Part shown: in pieces, positions 18,588 to 25,913 of the stretch
Position numbering within the stretch: the stretch's first letter is position 1
How the letters are laid out: each line of letters opens with the position of its first letter
Source of the DNA: an uncultured Prevotellaceae bacterium
GTDB taxonomy: Bacteria; Bacteroidota; Bacteroidia; Bacteroidales; Bacteroidaceae
DNA: 60,230 nt
NCBI GenBank assembly: GCA_902795605.1
Contig: CADBLU010000233.1
Coordinates: 1 to 60,230, forward strand
Direction of reading: 5' to 3'
Notes under the pieces: generated by a model
What the model was told of the DNA's origin: nothing
What the model saw: the letters and a program-made list of their open reading frames with translations, nothing else
Database searches by the model: none
Translations under genes and position numbers: made by a program

Positions 18588-21347
18588 ATGAAAATCATTT
18601 TTTCACCAGAACACCAAGGCCACGTCTTTCTCGGCCTGAATGAGACAAACGACCACCTCATGGATACCATGGTGTGCGACACCATAGGATTGGTGGGGAT
18701 GCTTGAACTCCGCTTAGGATTATATGTGGAGCCCCACCCGGCACACTACCGCACCGTGAGATACTACAAAGCCATGTCGGAATACATGAAGCGACATCCC
18801 GACAATATCCTGGCAGCTTCATTCCGGCTCTCCAGCCTCGGAACAGCCGAGCAGGCTCTACGATGGCGTGACAGCCTCATGCTCGACAGATGGCAGCCGG
18901 AAGAGACGGACTCCGGAAGCGGAAGGCTTGATGTCCTCGCCGGCACGGAGCAATTTTTCGACAGTCCTGGTCTGCCCGACCGGCTGTGGTCCGTCATTGA
19001 GTCGCTGAGAAAAGAGCGGGCAGGCTTTCTCAAGGACGTGGAAGTGGAACTGCCGTGCAGTCCCCACTATCTTCATCCCGCTATCAGACAACTGCTCAGT
19101 GTCATGGAAACCTGCGGGGCAAAGACGAGCCTACGCTCATGGGAGAGCCACACGCGAAAGAGCAACCTCGCCGAGATTGCCCACCTGCTGCAGTCGGACT
19201 CACAAACACAGGTGACACTCGACAAGGAAGACCGCTCATTCCTTATCTATTGCTTTCACGACGAGAAGGAGGCCAACGAATATATGGCCCTCAAAGGGGG
19301 AGATCTGCACGCCGATGTATGGATCAACCACAGCAACAAGACGATGGACAATTGGTTGCGTATGATGGGCCAGCCGACCATGGGTAGCCACATGGCCGAG
19401 GCGACGCCACAGTTGTTGCAATTGTTCGTCTTGAGCATTGACATGATGAAAGAACCACTCAACATCCAAAGCCTGATCAGTTGGCTTTACTCCCCCATCC
19501 AACCCCTCGGAACCTTTTTCGGAGGCATTCTTGCCGACACAATCATTGCCGAGGGAGGATACAGGAATAAGAAATGCCAGCAGGTGGTAGCCGACTACAT
19601 CGCTGGCAAATACACCTATCATGACAAGGAAGAGGAAGCAAAACTTTCCGAAGAGGAAAAGAGGAAGCGCCAAGCACGTGAAGAGAAAAAGCGGAGGACA
19701 CTGACCGAGACCTATCTTCCTCCATTCGAAGCGGAGAAGGCCGACAGCATCAGTACGCTCAGACTGAAGATACGCCTCAACAGTCTGGCAAGTTGGGCGC
19801 GCACCCGTGCCCAACTCTTGCGCAACCAACCAGCCAACGAGGGCTGGTGCAGCCAACTGGAGGTGCTGGCACAGATGTGCGACACCTTTGTCATGCTCAC
19901 CGATGCTTCCGATATGGGTGAGACCGTGGACTTCAGACAGACGGACTCATGGTTGAGCACCTTGTTCAAAGGAGAGTCTTTCCTGCAATATTACCCGCAA
20001 AAGGGCAGCAGACAGTTGATAGACAGCCCTGCCAAGATGGCTGCCCGAAGCCGGCGAACCGTCTGGATGAACTTTTCTGGAGAACAGGCCCCGCATCTGG
20101 ATGGCAGTTTCCTCTATCACTCCGAGAAAGAGCGCATCAAAGACAGCATCACCCTCTGGGAAGAGCAGGAGGAGACAAGCTACCATCAGATGATGGGACT
20201 GTTGCCTTTTGTCATGACCGACGAGCAACTTATTCTCGTGGTCACCGACTACACAGCCGGTGAACCGACACCCAAGCATCCCGTCTTGGTGCGCCTGGAA
20301 AGCCAACTGGAGAACCTCCGTGATTTCATGGAATCCCCCACCCTTCTCGACGAGAAAATGACCGATGTCGGCATCGTGAGCAACACCAACACCACACCGC
20401 TTATCTCATTCCGGCACCCCGAACTCATCAAGTGGCCCAATCACCTGAGTCCCACAATTATCAGCACGCTGGTGGAATATCCTTTCGACTACATGATGGA
20501 ACGCTTGCTCGGCATCGTGGGTACAGGCCCCGGCAGCATCAGCGACCTGAAAACCACCATGGGCACTGTGGCGCATGCCGTCATCGAAAGTCTGTTTGCC
20601 CCTCGCGACGGCCATCCATGCAGCGAAGCAGATGAGATAGCGCAACGTATCAGCAGCGAGTTCGACGAGCAACTGCGCAGGCAGATAGAGGCATGCGGAG
20701 CCATCCTTTATCTTCCTGAGAATCGGTTGGATGCCGAGCTGCTGAAAGAGCAGCTTCACAGATGCATCCATGTGCTCCTCGAGATTATCCGCGACAACCG
20801 CCTCGTTGTCACCGGGTGTGAGCACAAAGTGACGAAAGACATGAAACTGATAGACAACGACAAAGGATGGGACATGATAGGATTTATCGACATGACCCTC
20901 GAAGATGAGCACCATCACCCCGTCGTGTTCGACTTCAAGTGGACCTCATCAAAGAGCTACCATCGTGAACTCCTACAGGCCAACCGCTCCACGCAGCTGG
21001 AACTCTACCGTGCGATGCTCAGTGCAGAGAAGCACCGCGATGTGCAGCGCACCGCATATTTCCTCATGCCCGAAGGACACCTCTACAGCAAGGAGCAGTT
21101 TGAGGGCAGGCACTGCACCCAGATCAGCGCTGATAACGCGGAAGACATCGTGGAGCAACTCCGGCAGTCGTTCTTCTACCGCAAGAGTCAGCTCGACAGC
21201 GGTCATGTGGAAGTCAGCGAAGGCTTCCCCCTCGGCGAACTCGACTATTTCAATGACACTGAGCCAAAGAACTTGTTCCCGTTGGCCTCTGACGAAACGG
21301 GCACCGCGAAGGAGAATATATTCAGCAAATACCAACTCTTCAAATAG
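18588..21347 (+). CDS. AddB-like protein with C-terminal RecB-family nuclease
   Basis: 919 residues. The C-terminal third has the RecB/AddB nuclease motifs in order: GTVAHAVIESL (His663), MIGFIDM (Asp768), VVFDFKW (Asp782, Lys784) and STQLELYRAM. The N-terminal two thirds look like an inactivated helicase: there is no Walker A, and the opening (MKIIFSPEHQGHVFLG) differs from what I remember of ordinary Bacteroidetes AddB. I see no four-cysteine Fe-S set around the nuclease. A charged helical insert (KEEEAKLSEEEKRKRQAREE) lies near residue 345. The next gene starts 16 nt after the stop and encodes the AddA-like helicase, so the two almost certainly form one complex that unwinds and trims DNA ends. 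Whether it is the cell's main recombination enzyme or an extra, defence-type one cannot be settled from this window. Confidence 0.85.
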   Translation: MKIIFSPEHQGHVFLGLNETNDHLMDTMVCDTIGLVGMLELRLGLYVEPHPAHYRTVRYYKAMSEYMKRHPDNILAASFRLSSLGTAEQALRWRDSLMLDRWQPEETDSGSGRLDVLAGTEQFFDSPGLPDRLWSVIESLRKERAGFLKDVEVELPCSPHYLHPAIRQLLSVMETCGAKTSLRSWESHTRKSNLAEIAHLLQSDSQTQVTLDKEDRSFLIYCFHDEKEANEYMALKGGDLHADVWINHSNKTMDNWLRMMGQPTMGSHMAEATPQLLQLFVLSIDMMKEPLNIQSLISWLYSPIQPLGTFFGGILADTIIAEGGYRNKKCQQVVADYIAGKYTYHDKEEEAKLSEEEKRKRQAREEKKRRTLTETYLPPFEAEKADSISTLRLKIRLNSLASWARTRAQLLRNQPANEGWCSQLEVLAQMCDTFVMLTDASDMGETVDFRQTDSWLSTLFKGESFLQYYPQKGSRQLIDSPAKMAARSRRTVWMNFSGEQAPHLDGSFLYHSEKERIKDSITLWEEQEETSYHQMMGLLPFVMTDEQLILVVTDYTAGEPTPKHPVLVRLESQLENLRDFMESPTLLDEKMTDVGIVSNTNTTPLISFRHPELIKWPNHLSPTIISTLVEYPFDYMMERLLGIVGTGPGSISDLKTTMGTVAHAVIESLFAPRDGHPCSEADEIAQRISSEFDEQLRRQIEACGAILYLPENRLDAELLKEQLHRCIHVLLEIIRDNRLVVTGCEHKVTKDMKLIDNDKGWDMIGFIDMTLEDEHHHPVVFDFKWTSSKSYHRELLQANRSTQLELYRAMLSAEKHRDVQRTAYFLMPEGHLYSKEQFEGRHCTQISADNAEDIVEQLRQSFFYRKSQLDSGHVEVSEGFPLGELDYFNDTEPKNLFPLASDETGTAKENIFSKYQLFK

Positions 21348-21362
21348 CAGGAGACCATACAG

Positions 21363-24300
21363 ATGAAAAACGTGACATACATCAATGCCAGCGCAGGCAG
21401 CGGCAAGACATACAGACTGACACATCAACTCGCTGAACTCATCAAAGAGGGAAAAGTGCGCCCAGAAGAGGTTATCATGACCACCTTCACCACAAGGGCA
21501 GCCAACGAGATGAAGGAGGAAGCGAAGAAAGTGCTCTATGACAGCGGACTCTATGAGGCGGCCACCCGGCTCGACCGAGCCATGATAGGCACTATCCACA
21601 GCGTGGCCAACGCACTCATCAAGAAATACTGGTTTTTCCTCGGACTGTCGCCCGACATGGGCGTGATGGCCGAGGACGATACAGAATTCTATATCTCGCA
21701 GTCGCTCGCCGAACTGCCCACCCACGACGAGCTCAAGGCTCTTCATTCCTTCTGCGAAACCATGGGCATCTCTTTCAGCTATTACCTGACAGGGAAAAAC
21801 GCGCTCAACTATGACTTCTGGAAAGATGACATCAGAAAGGTGATTGCCTTCACCACCAATTATGAGATAGAGAACTATGAGAGGAGCATCGAGGAGTCGC
21901 TGGCTTATATCCGCAAGTTTGTGAAACGCGGCGTCAAACTTGACTACTCCTATGAAGAACTACTGGCGGTGATTGATGAGCATCAGGCATTCCTGGAAGA
22001 ACAAGCCGAGAGCGCTAAGAAGAGAGAAAGGCTCACCGAAATCGGGAAGTTGAGAAGGGAAATCCACCATCCTACCATCGCATGGCATAAGAGACTGCTC
22101 GGCCTGCTCTGTGAGTTGAAGAAATGTGGTCCGCTCGCGTCACAGATGCGTGATCAACTCGCGGACATGTGGCACTCACAGAGAGTCTACGACGAGCAGG
22201 AACGCTACATCCGCATCCTCTTCCGGCTGGCAGAGCGGTGGAAAGACCGTTTCCGCCTTTTCAAGAAAGAGAGAAACCTGCTCGACTACAACGACATGGA
22301 GAAGTATCTCCACGACCTGCTCATCGACCCGCAACTGTCACAAGAGATTGCCATGGACTACCGCTATCTGTTCGTCGACGAATATCAGGACTGCTCCCCC
22401 ATCCAAGTGAAGATTTTCGACCGGTTGTCGGAACTCATGGAGCATAGCTACTGGGTGGGCGACTACAAGCAGGCCATCTTCGGATTCCGCGGCAGCGACA
22501 CCACCCTGACGAAAGCTGTCGTCGACCGTGTCGCTACCCGTGAGCACGGGTGCGACACTGACAGGCTCGGCACCTCCTATCGCTCACTGCCAGCCATCGT
22601 GGATGTCTGCAACGAGACGTTCAAGCGCACGCTTAAAGATGTGCTCATCGAGAAAGACATCGTCCTGGAGAAAAGCCGCAAAGACGAAGGCCATTCACGT
22701 TCACTGCGCTATTGCAAGACGGATGATCCCGACGGACCGTCCATCTTGGAACACATCGCCGCCTTGGTGCGGCAAGGTGTGAAACCTTCCGACATCGCTG
22801 TCTTAGGCAGGAAAAACGCCGAACTCAACAAAATGGCAGGAGTACTCATCGACAAATATAAAATTCCGGCAAGCAGGGAAGAGCTGCATATCTCTGAGAT
22901 GAAAGCCACACCGCTTGTCATGGCTCTCCTGTCATTGGTAGCCAGTGAAAAGGATTTCCTGGCAAAGGCACAGATCGCTTTCCTTACGGAAGAGGGCTAT
23001 GACACGGCGAAGGTGATAGAGGAGAAACTGCTGTGGGATGCCGACAGCAACAAGGAAAAAGCGGGATTCCTCGACGATGTGCCCCTGGTGAGACAGATGC
23101 TGGTACTGCGCCCGAAACTGACGCAGCAGTCGGTATCGGCACTCATTGAGACGATGATCATCGAACTCGATCTCTACAATGTGGTGAAGAAAATGGGAGC
23201 ATCGGCCAACTCCGCCTCATGCCTCGACACGATCATCAAGGCCGGATATACCTATGAGCAGCATTGCCTGCAGATGAATCTCCCGGCCACAGCCAATGGT
23301 TTCATGGACTATCTGACCGTGACCGACCCTGTGGGCAGCGGCGACACCAACGGCGTGCAACTGCTCACCTATCATTCCAGCAAAGGCCTGCAGTGGCCCT
23401 ATGTCATCCTCACCCAACTCTACGAGAAGAAGGATGACGCCAAGAGTTGCGTCAGACAAAACATCTATGGCATCCATTTCGCCTATACTGAGCAACCGTC
23501 GGTGACGATACCGTATCCAGAGGTCTATATCCGTGTGATGCCTTTCATCTACGGCGCCGGCAAGACCAATGTGCCAAAAGACATCCAACAGCAGATAGAA
23601 TCATCAGAACTGTTCAAAAAGGTGAACAAGGATATCTTGGCCGAGGAAAACCGCCTGCTCTATGTAGGTATGACAAGGCCGAGAGACGTGCTCATCATGG
23701 CTCTCGAGCCCCATCCGAAAACCGTCCACATGCTGCAATGGCTGGAAGACGTGGGACTCCACTGTGCGAAGACCGCCGCACAGCCCGACCTACTCGGCGT
23801 GGGTTGCCTCTTTGAGGACGACACCCTGACACCTGAGCAGGCAGATGCCCTCGAGGGTTACCTCTATTCGTCGGAGCAGGAGAAGATGAAGACACGCCGC
23901 ATCCCCTACCAGAAAGAGTCGTGTGAGGCGGAACAGAAATACCTCTCGCCGAGCGGGCTGCACGAGAAAGGTGACGTGGTGGCCACCTACACGGTCAGCG
24001 AACCGATGCGGCACGGCATCCTCACCGGCAAAACCATGGCCGACGTGGGCAATTGCATCCACCAGATCTATTGTGGCATAGAGCAGCACATGGACAGCGA
24101 GGAGTATTACGGCAGACTCATAGAGAGCTACGGACTCACCGCTTTCCTCACTTATGCCGACGACATCCGCCACGCCTGGCAAGCACTCACCCGATGGCTC
24201 GCCGACACCTTCGGCGAGGCACGGCATACGTATCACGAAAGGCCTTTCACGCTCGTGCGCGACGGACAGGTGTTCACTGGGAGCATCGACTTCGTCTGGC

Positions 24301-24521
24301 AGACCGATGAAGGCGACATCCTGGTTGACTTCAAGACATGTCCTTTAGGAATTGAGTATGTCCTCAACAGCGATTCCGAGCATTATGCCGGCTGGTATGC
24401 CGGACAGCTCGACGCCTATACCAATGCCCTTGAGGCGGCAGGCGAAAAGGTCATCAAACGACTGATTTACTATCCGCTCAGCGGACTGGTGGCAGAAGTG
24501 GGAAAGACGGGGTCTCGTTAA
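21363..24521 (+). CDS. AddA-like UvrD-family helicase with C-terminal nuclease
   Basis: 1052 residues. Superfamily 1 motifs are intact: Walker A NASAGSGKTYRL (Lys15), TTFTTRAANEM (motif Ia), FVDEYQDCSP (Walker B, 337-346), GDYKQAIFGFRGSD (motif III), TYHSSKGLQWPYVIL (motif V) and LLYVGMTRPRDVL (motif VI). The C-terminus carries a second RecB-type nuclease: GNCIHQIY, TGSIDFVW (Asp976), LVDFKT (Asp989, Lys991) and GQLDAY. With the AddB-like partner this gives a two-nuclease, one-motor machine like AddAB/RexAB. It probably acts on double-strand breaks; degradation of incoming linear DNA is also possible. Translation of the pair is tightly linked. The following EVE-like gene is 97 nt downstream with no clear promoter or terminator between, so it may be in the same transcript. 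Confidence 0.9.
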   Translation: MKNVTYINASAGSGKTYRLTHQLAELIKEGKVRPEEVIMTTFTTRAANEMKEEAKKVLYDSGLYEAATRLDRAMIGTIHSVANALIKKYWFFLGLSPDMGVMAEDDTEFYISQSLAELPTHDELKALHSFCETMGISFSYYLTGKNALNYDFWKDDIRKVIAFTTNYEIENYERSIEESLAYIRKFVKRGVKLDYSYEELLAVIDEHQAFLEEQAESAKKRERLTEIGKLRREIHHPTIAWHKRLLGLLCELKKCGPLASQMRDQLADMWHSQRVYDEQERYIRILFRLAERWKDRFRLFKKERNLLDYNDMEKYLHDLLIDPQLSQEIAMDYRYLFVDEYQDCSPIQVKIFDRLSELMEHSYWVGDYKQAIFGFRGSDTTLTKAVVDRVATREHGCDTDRLGTSYRSLPAIVDVCNETFKRTLKDVLIEKDIVLEKSRKDEGHSRSLRYCKTDDPDGPSILEHIAALVRQGVKPSDIAVLGRKNAELNKMAGVLIDKYKIPASREELHISEMKATPLVMALLSLVASEKDFLAKAQIAFLTEEGYDTAKVIEEKLLWDADSNKEKAGFLDDVPLVRQMLVLRPKLTQQSVSALIETMIIELDLYNVVKKMGASANSASCLDTIIKAGYTYEQHCLQMNLPATANGFMDYLTVTDPVGSGDTNGVQLLTYHSSKGLQWPYVILTQLYEKKDDAKSCVRQNIYGIHFAYTEQPSVTIPYPEVYIRVMPFIYGAGKTNVPKDIQQQIESSELFKKVNKDILAEENRLLYVGMTRPRDVLIMALEPHPKTVHMLQWLEDVGLHCAKTAAQPDLLGVGCLFEDDTLTPEQADALEGYLYSSEQEKMKTRRIPYQKESCEAEQKYLSPSGLHEKGDVVATYTVSEPMRHGILTGKTMADVGNCIHQIYCGIEQHMDSEEYYGRLIESYGLTAFLTYADDIRHAWQALTRWLADTFGEARHTYHERPFTLVRDGQVFTGSIDFVWQTDEGDILVDFKTCPLGIEYVLNSDSEHYAGWYAGQLDAYTNALEAAGEKVIKRLIYYPLSGLVAEVGKTGSR

Positions 24522-24531
24522 ATCGAACAAT

Positions 24532-24584
24532 TGTCCAAGTCCCCAATCTCCTAAACTCCTAAGCACTAAAATGTTGAGCAAATG
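24532..24584 (+). repeat. Dispersed intergenic repeat, copy A
   Basis: Starts tgtccaa and ends near aaacttga. It matches copy B at 35223-35291 at roughly three quarters of positions, including tctcct, actccta, and gttgagcaaa-tgcg. Both copies lie just after a stop codon. The middle part has a period of about 8 nt (tctcctaa, actcctaa). Confidence 0.55.
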
Positions 24585-24618
24585 CGAAACTTGAAATAAT
24601 TATATAGAAACAGAAACT

Positions 24619-25482
24619 ATGGAGAAAAAGAAGTCTGAGGGAATATCACTCACTCTCAAAATGGATGCCGAGGCCGTCGCGATGTTCAAAAGTGGTGAAG
24701 CCAGGCATTTGCAGATGACGATTGACGATGACAACAAAAACGACCTGCTGGAGAACATCCAGGGGCATCTGATATTGGCGACAGACGAGATGCCGATGAA
24801 ATATCACGGCTGCTATTTCTGGAACAACGGCGTTTTCCCATACGTCATCAAGAAAGACTTGAAATACTTTGTTGTCACCGACGGCAAGGACCAATGCCGC
24901 CTGAAAATCATCAGCTATGTCACTTCGGTAGGTCAACGGTTCATCTTCGGAGAACCGGGGAAACCCAGCGTGAGCGATATGCGTGGCGACAGTTGCTACT
25001 GGAGAGTCACCTTCCAAGTGGAAGCTGTCGACGACAACGGCGAGCCACTCAAGCACAAAACCTATCTGCTGCGCTGGAATCCGACCATCAGCAGTTTCGA
25101 GTTAGGCGATTATCGCAATGCCATCGAACAATATCCTGACGGATTCACTATGAACTGGAGCGTCTATGAATGGGAAGAGGCGCATCGGGGCGACCGCTTC
25201 TACATGCTGAGAACCGGCGACGACATGGCAGGAATCGTATTCAGGGGCATTTTCACCAGCGAACCGTATCCGGGTGATGACTGGGCAGGCAAAGGCAGGC
25301 AGAGATACTATATGGGAATGGAATGCTACGAATGCGTACCCGCAGACCAATTGCCACCGATCAGTGTCGAGATACTCGAAGACGCCATCCCCGACATCAA
25401 TTGGCGGCGTGGCCACTCGGGTCAACTGCTCTCTGACGAGGACGCTGAAAAATTGGAGAAACTGTGGAAGGATAAAGTTTGA
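24619..25482 (+). CDS. Protein with C-terminal EVE/PUA-like domain, N-terminus unknown
   Basis: 287 residues, soluble. Residues ~152-284 match the EVE-like (PUA superfamily) domain usually seen beside HNH or McrBC-type nucleases: it opens with RWNP, has GDRFYMLRTGDDMAGIVFRG, then SEPY, and ends with an INW...HSGQLLS...LEKLW segment. Such domains are known or proposed to hold a flipped modified base. The first ~145 residues are unfamiliar and contain no nuclease motif that I can see. The position behind the AddAB-like pair suggests a DNA-modification sensor working with a helicase-nuclease, which is inference. An independent housekeeping gene is the alternative. Confidence 0.7.
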   Translation: MEKKKSEGISLTLKMDAEAVAMFKSGEARHLQMTIDDDNKNDLLENIQGHLILATDEMPMKYHGCYFWNNGVFPYVIKKDLKYFVVTDGKDQCRLKIISYVTSVGQRFIFGEPGKPSVSDMRGDSCYWRVTFQVEAVDDNGEPLKHKTYLLRWNPTISSFELGDYRNAIEQYPDGFTMNWSVYEWEEAHRGDRFYMLRTGDDMAGIVFRGIFTSEPYPGDDWAGKGRQRYYMGMECYECVPADQLPPISVEILEDAIPDINWRRGHSGQLLSDEDAEKLEKLWKDKV

Positions 25483-25557
25483 CCAGAAAAAGACAAAAAA
25501 AACAAGTTTTCTATCATTTTTCGCTCACTTGTACCACAGAATGAGACAACATCGAAT

Positions 25558-25565
25558 TAACTTTG
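25558..25565 (+). promoter_or_regulatory. -7 box in front of a candidate small RNA
   Basis: TAACTTTG matches TAnnTTTG. A CTTG about 26 nt upstream could be a poor -33 box. There is no gene before the terminator at 25625. Confidence 0.5.
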
Positions 25566-25571
25566 CATTCG

Positions 25572-25663
25572 TAATTTTTTGATGTGGTTCTCATGCTCGA
25601 AACTACTTACTTCTAAGGGTTAGCCCCCACACCTGCAGTGATGCCCGTGTGGGGATTTTTTTT
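25572..25663 (+). ncRNA. Candidate ~92-nt small RNA
   Basis: Bounded by a consensus -7 box (25558-25565) and a strong intrinsic terminator (25625-25663). The only open frame inside is a 13-codon one (25582-25623, beginning MWFSC) that ends right at the terminator stem, so a leader peptide is an alternative. The next gene downstream has its own promoter. No RNA family was recognised. Confidence 0.45.
25625..25663 (+). terminator. Strong intrinsic terminator
   Basis: ccccacac (25625-25632) pairs with gtgtgggg (25647-25654), 14-nt loop, followed by an A and eight T. It can end both the candidate small RNA and read-through from the EVE-like gene. Confidence 0.8.
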
Positions 25664-25777
25664 CGACAAAAACGCAGAAACCGATGACATATAAGTGAAA
25701 CGTCTCCACAAAAGAAACAAATTGACAAATGTCTTACGTTTATCACTCTAAAACTTGGAGGGCATGAAAAAAATCAC

Positions 25778-25785
25778 TATTTTTG
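25778..25785 (+). promoter_or_regulatory. -7 box for the GH9 gene
   Basis: TATTTTTG. It gives a ~120-nt leader before the ATG at 25914 that contains a hairpin and two direct repeats. Confidence 0.6.
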
Positions 25786-25868
25786 CAAATACGACAATTC
25801 TCTTTCATTGGTTGCTATTAATCAGCTTTGCTGCTGCAAATACGACAATCATCAGAGATGTCGTATTT
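25785..25868 (+). promoter_or_regulatory. Leader repeats and hairpin before GH9
   Basis: gcaaatacgacaat occurs at 25785-25798 and again at 25836-25849. The second copy also forms a perfect 10-bp stem, aaatacgaca (25838-25847) with tgtcgtattt (25859-25868), with an 11-nt loop. The first copy could compete for the same right arm, which gives a two-state switch or a protein operator. No T tract follows, so it is not a terminator. Confidence 0.5.
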
Positions 25869-25913
25869 CATCCGACAGTAATCACACGAGGAAAACTTTA
25901 ATCATATCATATC

